The position numbers were made by a program, and so were the translations under genes. A stretch of DNA of 64,000 bases. Source: Ruminococcus flavefaciens FD-1. GTDB lineage: Bacteria; Bacillota; Clostridia; Oscillospirales; Ruminococcaceae. Below the pieces are notes generated by a model. It was not told the DNA's origin. It did not search any database and saw only the letters and a list, made by a program, of their open reading frames with translations. The DNA is taken from contig ACOK01000073.1 of assembly GCA_000174895.1 (NCBI GenBank), forward strand, positions 1 to 64,000, read 5' to 3'. Of the stretch, positions 16,733 through 24,434 are shown one piece after another (the first letter of the stretch is position 1; each line of letters begins with the position of its first letter).

Positions 16733-16790
16733 ATTGCGACAAAAATTGCGACAAGTGGCTATATAAATATATAGAAATATTGTCGCAATT
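16732..16790. repeat. Iteron-like AATTGCGACAA repeats, possible origin
   Basis: AATTGCGACAA occurs at 16732-16742 and 16744-16754 (12 bp pitch) and inverted at 16780-16790, flanking an AT-rich stretch (TATATAAATATATAG). Short direct repeats beside an AT-rich tract directly after a primase-helicase with a C-terminal HTH suggest a replication origin or an operator. The outer inverted pair could also form a weak hairpin. Confidence 0.4.
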
Positions 16791-16880
16791 AAAGACAAGT
16801 GAATAGAGCTATAACAAATGGCTTAAATAGCCAGCCATTTGTCATACGCTCTCACATTCACTAAGGCGAACAGGAAGGAA

Positions 16881-17285
16881 ATGAAACAGATGATTGAATT
16901 CTTCATGAATATGATACCGCCCACTTCTACACAGCAGGAACGGGGCTGTACTATCATAAACGGAAAAAGGAAGTACTATGACAGAGGCAACAGCGACGCT
17001 CACCAGAAACTGAAAGCTTACCTCTCACAGCACCGTCCGGGCGCTCCCTTAACAGGTGCATTACAGGTAGTGACAAAATGGTGCTTCCCAATAAAGGCTA
17101 AGCATCATGACGGTGAGCCGTATACCAATAAACCTGATGCTGATAATCTCTGCAAAGCATTCTATGACATCATGACGGAACTCGGATACTGGAAGGATGA
17201 TAAGCAGATCTACAGCAGCATCACCGAAAAGTTCTGGGCTCAGCGTCCGGGGATATACGTTAAGATCGAGGAGGTAAAACCATGA
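16881..17285 (+). CDS. RusA-type Holliday junction resolvase
   Basis: 134 residues from ATG 16881; an upstream TTG at 16839 would extend it but lacks a ribosome site, and ATG 16890 is also possible. RusA signature NKPDADNLCKAFYDIMTELG followed by YWKDDKQI, with the conserved acidic residues of the metal site and a downstream Lys-Phe. Resolves branched DNA during phage replication and recombination, usually last in the replication block as here. A slightly separate gene start leaves room for its own control by the repeats upstream. Confidence 0.88.
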   Translation: MKQMIEFFMNMIPPTSTQQERGCTIINGKRKYYDRGNSDAHQKLKAYLSQHRPGAPLTGALQVVTKWCFPIKAKHHDGEPYTNKPDADNLCKAFYDIMTELGYWKDDKQIYSSITEKFWAQRPGIYVKIEEVKP

Positions 17286-17416
17286 CTTGCAAAGAATGCA
17301 TTCACTACATACCTGATAAGGAGAAATACATAGGCAGGTGCGACCTTACGAACAGGCCGATGATGCAGGGCGACACCTGCGGATTTGTGGAGGAGAAGAA
17401 GAATGAAGAACCGTGA
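17282..17416 (+). CDS. Small Cys-rich phage protein
   Basis: 44 residues, overlapping the rusA stop by four bases (ATGA). CKEC at 3-6, then a single Cys at about 20 and another at about 36, a spacing that could bind one zinc. The pattern TCKECIHY and GDTCGFVE is common in small proteins after RusA in Clostridia phages. Function unknown. Confidence 0.65.
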   Translation: MTCKECIHYIPDKEKYIGRCDLTNRPMMQGDTCGFVEEKKNEEP

Positions 17417-17612
17417 CCGCTATATACTGAATCAGAGCCCCTATGATCTGATGCTGGCTATCGAGAGAAACACAGGAACGTGTCCGATTCGTGCAGTTGC
17501 CGGGATATCACATGACGAGAAAATAAGGCTCTGCTGCATCTACGCTGAGAACGGATGCGAGCTGTGTGTTATGGAGTGGCTCAATAAGGAGGAGAATAAT
17601 GAACATAAATAA
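17403..17612 (+). CDS. Hypothetical small phage protein
   Basis: 69 residues from ATG 17403, with GGAGGAG at about 17388; the start overlaps the end of the preceding gene by 14 bases. Contains Cys residues (CPIR, LCC, CELC) near its middle and end. No family recognised. Confidence 0.6.
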   Translation: MKNRDRYILNQSPYDLMLAIERNTGTCPIRAVAGISHDEKIRLCCIYAENGCELCVMEWLNKEENNEHK

Positions 17613-17778
17613 CAAGGAGCTCAGTGAACCTGAAGTAAAGGCATACATCCACAAGCTGGAAGATCTCCTGCGTGAGACAAGACCTGTGCTGAGGGCAGCA
17701 ATATTCGTCAACTACAAGGACACCAACAAGGCGAATGAGATCTACAACAGGATAACTAATCTTGTCGGGAAGGAGTGA
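17599..17778 (+). CDS. Hypothetical small phage protein
   Basis: 59 residues from ATG 17599, placed by AAGGAGGAG just upstream. Helical and charged; the middle (LLRETRPVLRAAIFVNYKDT) is an amphipathic helix. Not recognised. It overlaps the preceding stop. Confidence 0.6.
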   Translation: MNINNKELSEPEVKAYIHKLEDLLRETRPVLRAAIFVNYKDTNKANEIYNRITNLVGKE

Positions 17779-17783
17779 TAACT

Positions 17784-18038
17784 ATGACAGATACAGATAT
17801 GCTTTACATGAGCTCGCAGGCTAAGCGCATTACAGATCTGGAGAACGAGAACAGGGAGCTGAAAAAGCTGCTGAAAATCGCTATGAGTGACATATACAAA
17901 AAGTGTTCTTGTGACAATTCCGACTGCGATATATGCGAAAAGGAAGCTTGTGAGGTAGCCTGTGATTACGATGACAGGTTCATATGGAATCAGACTGACG
18001 AAGCTTTGAAGCTGATAGGAGATAATGACAATGGATGA
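17784..18038 (+). CDS. Small phage protein, leucine zipper plus Cys cluster
   Basis: 84 residues from ATG 17784 (GGAAGGAG upstream; GTG 17775 is part of the ribosome site). Residues 12-40 are a short coiled coil (LENENRELKKLLKIA) and residues 42-63 carry seven Cys (KKCSCDNSDCDICEKEACEV), a probable metal knuckle. Function unknown; overlaps the next gene. Confidence 0.6.
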   Translation: MTDTDMLYMSSQAKRITDLENENRELKKLLKIAMSDIYKKCSCDNSDCDICEKEACEVACDYDDRFIWNQTDEALKLIGDNDNG

Positions 18039-18357
18039 GTATATAAGCAGAGAAGCAATGCTGAATCTTATAGCACATAACGATAAGGTATGCCATTATG
18101 CAGATGAACGATATGAAAACGTTGTATACGCAACAACTCAGACAATCTGCAAAGTCGTTGCTGAAATGCCAGCCGCCGACGTACAGCCTGTGAAGCGAGG
18201 AAAGTGGGAAGAACTAACCGATTACGGCGGATGGGGCGATACACATTACCGTTGCTCAGTGTGCGGTGAAGAATGGCACTTAGAGGCTGGAACACCACAA
18301 CAGAATAATATGAACTTCTGTCCGAGGTGTGGTTCGAGAATGGATGGTGATTACTGA
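18031..18357 (+). CDS. Phage zinc-ribbon protein
   Basis: 108 residues. Start ATG 18031 is preferred (TAGGAG eleven bases before); 18025 is also possible. N-terminal YISREAMLNLI, a middle AADVQPVKRGKW and a C-terminal CSVCGEEW...FCPRCGSRMDG four-Cys zinc ribbon are typical of a widespread phage and integrative-element family of unknown job. Its stop overlaps the next start (TGATG). Confidence 0.7.
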   Translation: MDEYISREAMLNLIAHNDKVCHYADERYENVVYATTQTICKVVAEMPAADVQPVKRGKWEELTDYGGWGDTHYRCSVCGEEWHLEAGTPQQNNMNFCPRCGSRMDGDY

Positions 18358-18578
18358 TGCCAGAAGTTATAACCGCTCCCTGCAAGGACTGCCAGAAGCG
18401 TCAGCTCCACTGCCACAGCAGCTGCGAGGCATACAGAGGATACAGGCAGTACCGGGAACAGGTATATGCCGAGAAGATGAAACGGGCTGAGGAGTCGGAC
18501 TTCATGAGGGCGGTCAAGCGCAAGGCCGCACTCATAAACATCAAAGCGCAGATGAGCGATAAGCGCAGGAGGAGGTGA
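18357..18578 (+). CDS. Small Cys/Arg-rich phage protein
   Basis: 73 residues. N-terminal C-x2-C...H-x-C...C pattern (CKDCQKRQLHCHSSC) followed by a strongly basic helical region ending in RRRR. Looks like a small zinc-bound nucleic-acid binder; these proteins are common before the late activator of Clostridia phages. Function unknown. Confidence 0.6.
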   Translation: MPEVITAPCKDCQKRQLHCHSSCEAYRGYRQYREQVYAEKMKRAEESDFMRAVKRKAALINIKAQMSDKRRRR

Positions 18579-18583
18579 ACAGC

Positions 18584-18739
18584 ATGGAATTTATACTTGG
18601 AGCATTTGTCGGCGCACTTGCTATGGCTGCCGCAGTTGCTGTCTCGATCACCTACGATCCCGACGGCAAGATCACAGAGTACAGGCTTATGCTTGGATTG
18701 GAGGATGAAGATGAGGGACTATCAGAGACAGAAGAATAA
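18584..18739 (+). CDS. Single-span membrane microprotein
   Basis: 51 residues, too short for standard gene calls, with GGAGGTG eight bases before ATG 18584. Hydrophobic residues 3-22 (FILGAFVGALAMAAAVAVSI) form a membrane span and the tail is acidic. It overlaps the next gene by 29 bases. Function unknown. Confidence 0.55.
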   Translation: MEFILGAFVGALAMAAAVAVSITYDPDGKITEYRLMLGLEDEDEGLSETEE

Positions 18740-19094
18740 TCCGTACAAGCTTCCACATCACCTTTACATGAGGATGCTGTATCTTGTACGTGACTATGAG
18801 CGAATCAGATCAGAGCGTGAAGATATCCTCAACGCTTCTCCACCCACCGACGGTGTACCGCATACAGGTATAGGAAATCCCACCGAGCAGAAAGCTATCA
18901 GACTTTGCGAACTCGGTAACAAATGCGCTGCTATTGAAAAGGCATACGAATCGATCCCTCCTGAATACAGAAAAGCAATCTGGAACAATATCTGCTATCA
19001 GTCACCTTATCCGATTATAGCGGGCGAAGCTACATACAAGCGCTGGCGTTGCAGATTCATTTACGAGGTAGCAAAAAATCTTCACGAAATATAA
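18711..19094 (+). CDS. RinA/ArpU-like late transcription activator
   Basis: 127 residues from ATG 18711 (GGAGG at 18700-18704, six bases spacing). Residues 10-40 (LPHHLYMRMLYLVRDYERIR) and the C-terminal half (IPPEYRKAIWNNICYQSPYP, then ATYKRWRCRFIYEVAKNL) form helices like those of sigma region 4-type phage activators. The position, last gene before the terminase block with a non-coding gap after it, is that of RinA/ArpU regulators of late genes. The likely target is the promoter-like sequence at 19106-19134. Confidence 0.65.
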   Translation: MRDYQRQKNNPYKLPHHLYMRMLYLVRDYERIRSEREDILNASPPTDGVPHTGIGNPTEQKAIRLCELGNKCAAIEKAYESIPPEYRKAIWNNICYQSPYPIIAGEATYKRWRCRFIYEVAKNLHEI

Positions 19095-19105
19095 AAAGTG
19101 ATACC

Positions 19106-19134
19106 CACGGGAAAAAATCAAGTGCTATTATAAT
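19106..19134 (+). promoter_or_regulatory. Candidate late promoter
   Basis: A TATTATAAT -10 box (19126-19134) has no consensus -35 at 17 bases; instead a TACCCACGGGAAAAA element precedes it (19102-19116). A good -10 with a special upstream element just behind an activator gene suggests an activator-dependent late promoter. Confidence 0.4.
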
Positions 19135-19146
19135 ATCATAGAAAGC

Positions 19147-19201
19147 AGGCGGAACAGACAAGGCAGACTTTCGGGAGCACGTGATCCCTGTGCCTCCGCC
19201 T
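19147..19201 (+). ncRNA. Structured leader or packaging-site candidate
   Basis: AGGCGGA (19147-19153) pairs with TCCGCCT (19195-19201), enclosing a GGGA/TCCC hairpin (19173-19188) and a GGCA/TGCC step. It lies between the late promoter and terS, so it could be an RNA leader or a terminase recognition site. No known family recognised. Confidence 0.3.
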
Positions 19202-19275
19202 ACTTCTATGTATGTCCTTTCTTTTGTTCTACAGGACTGCCTCTGACCGTAACCAACAGCGGCAGTCCCATATCC

Positions 19276-19350
19276 GGCAGAGTAGAGCATCGGCGGCTCG
19301 CAAGGCTCATAACCTTGAGATAACAGGTTCGACTCCTGTCTCTGCAACCA
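19276..19350 (+). tRNA. tRNA-Met (CAT), phage-encoded
   Basis: 75 bases folding as a cloverleaf: acceptor GGCAGAG/CTCTGCA with a G1-A72 mismatch, D stem GAGC/GCTC, anticodon stem CAAGG/CCTTG around loop CTCATAA (anticodon CAT), variable AGATA, T stem ACAGG/CCTGT with TTCGACT, discriminator A and encoded CCA. The anticodon stem lacks the three G-C pairs of initiators, so an elongator Met tRNA or a lysidine-type Ile tRNA is likelier. It lies 88 bases before terS. Confidence 0.85.
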
Positions 19351-19438
19351 ATGGCTGAATTGACATATTAAACTCCTTGCGGAAGTACCTCGGCAATAGT
19401 CGGGGTATTTCTGTTATATGGAAAGGTGGTGAGCCCTT

Positions 19439-19894
19439 ATGACAGAAAAACAGAAGATCTTTGCGGACGAATACCTCATCGACCTTAATGCCACAAGGGC
19501 TTACAAGGTCGCTTATCCGAATGTGAAGAAGGATGAGACGGCTCGTGCCAATGCTTCACGATTGCTAACTTATGCTAACGTTAGAGCGTATATCGAAGAT
19601 CAGCTCCAGAAGCTCCATGACGAGCGCTCGGCGACGGCCAATGAAGTCATTGAGTATCTGACATCTGTTATGCGAGGCGAAAGCAATGCGGAGGAGATCG
19701 TGACCGTCGGCATCGGTGACGGCTGCTCCGAGGCACAGAATGTGCAAAAGCGCCCCTCTGAGCGTGAACGGCTGAAAGCGGCTGAACTTCTTGGCAAGCG
19801 TTTCGGACTGTTCTCAGAACAGAATTCTCCTCAGGGTGAGAAAGAGCTCCCTGCTCTTTTTGCGGCTCTGGAAGCCGATGAGGGTGGTGACTGA
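19439..19894 (+). CDS. terS: Terminase small subunit
   Basis: 151 residues. The first 65 residues (MTEKQKIFADEYLIDLNATR, then TARANASRLLTYANVRAYI) are the Terminase_2 helix-turn-helix domain that binds the packaging site. The rest is a helical oligomerisation region ending in an acidic tail. A GGTGGTGAG sequence precedes ATG 19439. Directly followed by the large subunit. Confidence 0.93.
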   Translation: MTEKQKIFADEYLIDLNATRAYKVAYPNVKKDETARANASRLLTYANVRAYIEDQLQKLHDERSATANEVIEYLTSVMRGESNAEEIVTVGIGDGCSEAQNVQKRPSERERLKAAELLGKRFGLFSEQNSPQGEKELPALFAALEADEGGD

Positions 19895-19896
19895 GA

Positions 19897-21162
19897 GTGG
19901 TATTCAACAAACTTTCACCTAAGCAGAAAAAAGTGTTCCGCTGGTGCTATGCTCCTGACAGCTACGCCCTGATCTGTGACGGCTCTGTCCGTTCCGGCAA
20001 GACTGCTGCTATGTCATGCAGCTTCATACTCTGGGCTATGAAGTGCTTCAACGGTGAGAACTTCGGCATCTGCGGCAATACCGTACAGGCGGTGGAACGA
20101 AATATCATTGCTCCTCTCACGCAGATGACCGATATCACCTACTACTTCAGGCTGAAGTACGTCGGCGGTGGTAGGCACAGGCTCACGGTCACCGGTGCAG
20201 GCAGGGAGAATTATTTCTATGTCTTCGGCGGTAAGGATGAAGCGTCCTACAAGCTGGTACAGGGCATAACGCTCGCAGGAGTTCTCTTTGACGAGGTTGC
20301 GCTCATGCCCGAGAGTTTCGTCAATCAGGCTATTGCAAGAACTCTGTCAGTCAGCGGAGCTAAGCTGTGGTTCTCCTGCAACCCCGACTCCCCTGCTCAT
20401 TGGTTCTATACTAACTGGATCCTGAAAGCGCAGGAGAAAAATGCTCTCCGAATACATTTTCGCATGGAAGATAATCCAGTGATGACTCCCGAGAAGATCA
20501 GACGAACTGAGTCAACTTTTTCGGGAGTTTTCTATCAGCGGTATGTCCTCGGCGACTGGGTAGTTGCTGAAGGCCTTGTCTACACAATGTTCGATCGTGC
20601 GGAACATATCTTCAATGCCGGCGATCTGACAGTCGATCCTGTTGCAGGCGATATGTTCATCAGCATCGACTACGGTACAAAAAACCCGACTTCAATGGGG
20701 TTATGGTACGTGGATATCAGCGGACACGCATGGCGGATCCGTGAAAGCTACTACGACGGCAGGAAGGGCGGCTCTCCCCGTACCGATGAGGAGCATTACG
20801 CTGAACTTGAACGGCTTGCCGGAGAATATACAGACTTCATTGGAAGCGTTATCGTTGACCCATCCGCTGCCAGCTTCATCGAATGTATCCGCAGACACGG
20901 AACATTCAGAGTCCGCAAGGCGGACAATGATGTTATCGACGGCATACGTGATACTCAGACGCTTCTACAATTAGGGTATCTCCATTTCGCCGAGACCTGC
21001 TCCGACAGTATCCGTGAATTCGGACTGTACAGCTGGGACAGCAAAAAAACAGATGATGTTGTTATAAAGGAAAACGATCATGCTATGGACGATATCCGCT
21101 ATTTTGTCCACACAGGCATGAGGCGTATCCTCAGAGAAATACGAGAGGAGGATGCTCTATAA
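19897..21162 (+). CDS. terL: Terminase large subunit
   Basis: 421 residues, GTG start at 19897, two bases after the terS stop. PBSX/Terminase_3-6 type motor: Walker A GSVRSGKT (29-36), Walker B GVLFDEVAL (about 128-136), and a C-terminal RNase H-like nuclease with SIDYGTKNP, VDPSAAS and DHAMDD acidic residues. It cuts concatemers and pumps DNA into the procapsid through the portal. Its TAA stop overlaps the ATA codon of the portal gene. Confidence 0.95.
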   Translation: MVFNKLSPKQKKVFRWCYAPDSYALICDGSVRSGKTAAMSCSFILWAMKCFNGENFGICGNTVQAVERNIIAPLTQMTDITYYFRLKYVGGGRHRLTVTGAGRENYFYVFGGKDEASYKLVQGITLAGVLFDEVALMPESFVNQAIARTLSVSGAKLWFSCNPDSPAHWFYTNWILKAQEKNALRIHFRMEDNPVMTPEKIRRTESTFSGVFYQRYVLGDWVVAEGLVYTMFDRAEHIFNAGDLTVDPVAGDMFISIDYGTKNPTSMGLWYVDISGHAWRIRESYYDGRKGGSPRTDEEHYAELERLAGEYTDFIGSVIVDPSAASFIECIRRHGTFRVRKADNDVIDGIRDTQTLLQLGYLHFAETCSDSIREFGLYSWDSKKTDDVVIKENDHAMDDIRYFVHTGMRRILREIREEDAL

Positions 21163-22541
21163 ATATATTTCAGTTCATAGCCAACCTTTTCAGCCGCAAG
21201 GAAGAAGCTGAAAAGCCTGTTTCACCCGAAATGCAGTCGGCTATCGACACATGGCTTGAAATGTACCGCTATCACGGCAGTACAGCCAACAAAAACTACA
21301 GCCTCGATCTTCCTGCGGCGATCGCCTCGGAGTTTGTACGCCTTGTTACAGCAGAATCTGAACTTACCATAAGTGGAAGTCAGCGTGCGGACTATCTCAA
21401 TAAACAGTTTATTAAAGCCTTTTTCTATTTTGTGATATTCCGTGCCGAAGCTGCCCTGGCTCTGGGCAGTATGGCATTCAAGCCCTATGTATCAGGCGAT
21501 AAGATACTTGTAGATATGGTCAGGGCTGACCGATATGTCCCAACCGCCTTTGACGATTCGGGGGAAGCTTCATCTGCGGTATTCATGGCTCGCAAGGTCA
21601 TAGGAAAGAAATACTACACCAGGCTGGAAACTCACACTTTCGACAGCGAGGCCAAGACCTACACTGTTGAGAACAAAGCCTACATCTCATATGACAGCGG
21701 GGTTCTCGGCAGAGAGACAGATCTCACTTCCGTCCCCGGCTGGGAGCAGCTCCAGGCTGTACAGACGATAGCCAATGTTCAGCGACCGCTGTTTTCAGTG
21801 TTCAGAGTTCCGCAGAGCAACACTGTAGACCTTGACTCCCCTCTCGGTATTTCTGTATATGCTCATGCAACCGACCTCATCCCCGAAGCTAACGAACAGT
21901 GGGCCCGTATCAACTGGGAGTTCAAAGGCTCGGAACTTGCTGTCGATGCGTCGGAAGACCTTTTCCGAAAGGATAAGAAAACAGGAAAGCTGATCGACCT
22001 TCCTGTCGGCAGCAAAAGGCTTTTCCGAAAACATTATGCTTCCGATAAGAAAGTTTCGGATGATATGCAGGTATTCTCCCCTGCTATCCGTGACAGTTCA
22101 CTGTTCAACGGCCTCAATCACATATTGCAGCGCATAGAATTCAACTGTGGGCTTGCTTACGGTACGATCTCCGAGCCTGCGGACATCGAGAAAACTGCTG
22201 AGGAGATACGCTCCTCAAAGCAGCGCTCCTACACCTATGTCAGCAACATCCAGAAAAGCCTTGAGGGCGCTCTGGAACAGCTTGTGTATGCAATGGACGT
22301 ATATGCAGATCTTTACGAGCTTGCCCCATCTGGTGAATATGAGCTGAACTGCACATGGGGCGACAGCGTCCTCGAAGATACTGACAAGGAATTCAGCAGA
22401 CGCTTACAGCTTGTCACGGCAGGAAAGCTGAAGCCTGAAAAACTACTATCATGGTATTTTGGTGTGGACGAGGATACCGCCCGAAATGAATATATGCCGA
22501 CGGAAACGGAGCTTTTCAATGCTGACTCCATCAGAATATGA
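21159..22541 (+). CDS. Portal protein (apparent ATA start)
   Basis: 460 residues if read from ATA 21159, which follows AGGAGG (21146-21151) by seven bases and overlaps the terL stop as ATAA, exactly where an ATGA junction would be. The next in-frame ATG (21231) has no ribosome site and would remove 24 residues, including NIFQFIANLFSRKEE, which looks like the usual portal N-terminus. SPP1 gp6-like features: a helical N-terminus, a mixed core and a C-terminal GTISEPADIEKTAEEI...KSLEGALEQL stem-wing helix segment. Forms the dodecameric DNA channel of the head. ATA is a very rare start; a recent ATG to ATA change or a sequence error are alternatives. Confidence 0.85.
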   Translation: MNIFQFIANLFSRKEEAEKPVSPEMQSAIDTWLEMYRYHGSTANKNYSLDLPAAIASEFVRLVTAESELTISGSQRADYLNKQFIKAFFYFVIFRAEAALALGSMAFKPYVSGDKILVDMVRADRYVPTAFDDSGEASSAVFMARKVIGKKYYTRLETHTFDSEAKTYTVENKAYISYDSGVLGRETDLTSVPGWEQLQAVQTIANVQRPLFSVFRVPQSNTVDLDSPLGISVYAHATDLIPEANEQWARINWEFKGSELAVDASEDLFRKDKKTGKLIDLPVGSKRLFRKHYASDKKVSDDMQVFSPAIRDSSLFNGLNHILQRIEFNCGLAYGTISEPADIEKTAEEIRSSKQRSYTYVSNIQKSLEGALEQLVYAMDVYADLYELAPSGEYELNCTWGDSVLEDTDKEFSRRLQLVTAGKLKPEKLLSWYFGVDEDTARNEYMPTETELFNADSIRI

Positions 22542-24183
22542 ACACCTCTGCGATCAGCTCATAACTCTTTACGATGAGCTTGACAGAGCGGTGATCGATG
22601 ATATGGTCAGGCGGATGATGCGGATGGGAAAAGTCTCGGATGCAACATCATGGCAGGCTAAACAGTTGCAGGAAGCAGGATTGCTGTATGAGGATATCAT
22701 CTCAGAGATAGCACAGCATTCCGATGCTTCCGCCGCTCAGGTGCGAACGCTGTTCGAGGATGCAGGTGTGCAGTCAGTCCGTAACGATAACCACTACTAC
22801 ACCGACGCAGGGCTTGAAGGCGTCATACGGCTGTCAGATGCAGCATTGCAGACGCTCAATGCAGGTTATGTCAAGTGCAGAGGCGAACTCCGCAACCTGA
22901 CGCTCACTACTGCGAATACAGCTCAGACAGCCTATCTCAATGCCTGCGACCTTGCTTACATGGAAGTGTCGAGCGGAACTATGGACTACGGCACTGCCAT
23001 ACGCAGAGCTGTACAGTCTGCCGCCGATGAAGGCTCAAAGGTGCTTTATCCGTCAGGCCACAGCGACAGGCTCGATGTTGCTGTCCGCCGAAGCGTTCTC
23101 ACGGGTGTCGGCCAGACTGTCAGGCAGTTGTCTGCGATAAATGCAGGCGATATGGGCTGTGATATCATGGAGATAACCGCTCACTCAGGCGCTCGCCCCT
23201 CTCATGCGGAATGGCAGGGGAAGCTGGTCAGCCTGTCGGGTGCAAATGCCGGGCGGATCATTGACGGTGTGAAGGTACTGACCACAAATGATATCGGCTA
23301 CGGTACTGGTGACGGTTTCGGGGGCTGGAACTGCCGTCACGACTGGTTTCCGTTCATTGAAGGTATCAGCTCCCGTGTCTATTCCGATGAACGTCTTGCC
23401 GAACTGAACTCCCGTAACATCGAATACAATGGCAAAATGTACACCGAGTACGAGATAGATCAGATGCAGAGAGCGCTGGAACGTGATATCCGTGCCCGCA
23501 AAAGAGCAGTCTCCGCTGCCGATACCGCTGTGAAAAACGCTCCCGATGAAGCAACAGAAAAACAGATGCAGGAGCTGTTCACCGCAGAATCCGTAAAGCT
23601 GAAAAAGGCGGAAAAGGAACTCAGCACCTTCCTCGATCAGACAGGCAACCTCCCCGACAGTACCCGTGTATGGGTCAACGGCTTCGGAAGAAGTACGGCG
23701 CAGAGAGCGGTGTGGGCGAGTAAAAAAGGTCCTATCCGCTTGACAACTTTGCTGAATGATGATACAATTGTAGACAAGGTAGCTGAACTTAAAAAAGCGC
23801 TTAAACTCGGCAGGCTCAATGTAAAAATTGACGAATCACAACAGCCAAAGCACGCTTATGGCAAGCCATGGAAAAATCAGGTAAAGCAGGCAATTCAAAG
23901 CAGAAGTAATCCTGATCCAAATAAACACAAAACTCCTAAATCTGTTTTAGATCCCACCATCGACCCTAAGAAATTAGTTGATCAGTACGGCGGTACAGGA
24001 ATAATAGTTATAAGCGGCGACAAGAAAACTGCCAATGAATTTATCAGACTTCCATATGTTGTAGGAAGAACATTTGACGAAGCAAGCGGCGGGTACATAA
24101 GCACACATACTATCCAAATAAAATACACTAATAACGGAACTCACGTATTCCCGACAAAGGATGTGAAAATAAATGGAAAATAA
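22519..24183 (+). CDS. Minor capsid protein 2 with C-terminal Ntox50-like toxin domain
   Basis: 554 residues from ATG 22519, inside the 3' end of the portal gene. Residues 1-300 match Phage_min_cap2 (HSGARPSHAEWQGKLVSLSG, then GFGGWNCRHDWFPF). A charged helical linker (about 310-400) follows. The last 115 residues carry ESQQPKHAYGKPW, then YGGTGIIVIS and TIQIKYTNNGTHVFPTKD. The Q-x-KH start and (I/V)-x-YT-x-x-GTH-x-x-P end fit the polymorphic toxin type 50 (Ntox50) domain, seen on minor capsid proteins of other phages and in bacterial toxins and thought to be RNase-like. The overlapping next gene is a candidate immunity gene. Confidence 0.85.
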   Translation: MLTPSEYEHLCDQLITLYDELDRAVIDDMVRRMMRMGKVSDATSWQAKQLQEAGLLYEDIISEIAQHSDASAAQVRTLFEDAGVQSVRNDNHYYTDAGLEGVIRLSDAALQTLNAGYVKCRGELRNLTLTTANTAQTAYLNACDLAYMEVSSGTMDYGTAIRRAVQSAADEGSKVLYPSGHSDRLDVAVRRSVLTGVGQTVRQLSAINAGDMGCDIMEITAHSGARPSHAEWQGKLVSLSGANAGRIIDGVKVLTTNDIGYGTGDGFGGWNCRHDWFPFIEGISSRVYSDERLAELNSRNIEYNGKMYTEYEIDQMQRALERDIRARKRAVSAADTAVKNAPDEATEKQMQELFTAESVKLKKAEKELSTFLDQTGNLPDSTRVWVNGFGRSTAQRAVWASKKGPIRLTTLLNDDTIVDKVAELKKALKLGRLNVKIDESQQPKHAYGKPWKNQVKQAIQSRSNPDPNKHKTPKSVLDPTIDPKKLVDQYGGTGIIVISGDKKTANEFIRLPYVVGRTFDEASGGYISTHTIQIKYTNNGTHVFPTKDVKINGK

Positions 24184-24382
24184 AAGAAAGATCGTTATGC
24201 TCGAAGGCAGAAAAGCGACCGTTTACTGTAAAAACGGAAAAGTATATGAGGGATTTGGAAATATTCCCTGCATAGCAAATGAAAATGATGAAGATGTTGA
24301 CGGAATACTATTCACGCTCAACAACGGTGTAAATGTTATTCTTACTGAAGCCGATATTGAAAAAATAGAGTTTTCAAATTAA
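24173..24382 (+). CDS. Small protein, candidate immunity to the Ntox50-like domain
   Basis: 69 residues, overlapping the toxin-tailed minor capsid gene by 11 bases. Predicted mostly beta (KIVMLEGRKATVYCKNGKVY, then VDGILFTLNNGVNVILTEAD), like a small SH3- or Lsm-type barrel. Placement directly behind a toxin domain and immediately before a terminator is the usual place of an immunity gene. It could also be an ordinary head accessory protein. No family recognised. Confidence 0.5.
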   Translation: MENKRKIVMLEGRKATVYCKNGKVYEGFGNIPCIANENDEDVDGILFTLNNGVNVILTEADIEKIEFSN

Positions 24383-24408
24383 ACCGCCCAGCAATGAGCG
24401 GTTTTCTT
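24381..24408 (+). terminator. Terminator within head operon
   Basis: AAACCGC...GCGGTTTTCTT, five-pair GC-rich stem with A-rich left and T-rich right side. Near-identical to 2115-2143 left of attL. It is weak, so late transcription may partly read through to the capsid genes. Confidence 0.55.
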
Positions 24409-24434
24409 ATACCCATTTGAAGGAGGTGAGGAGA

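Noticed and set aside
16839-16880. TTG 16839 as rusA start
   Set aside because: No ribosome site before it; RusA proteins normally start near the MIEFF segment, fitting ATG 16881 or 16890.
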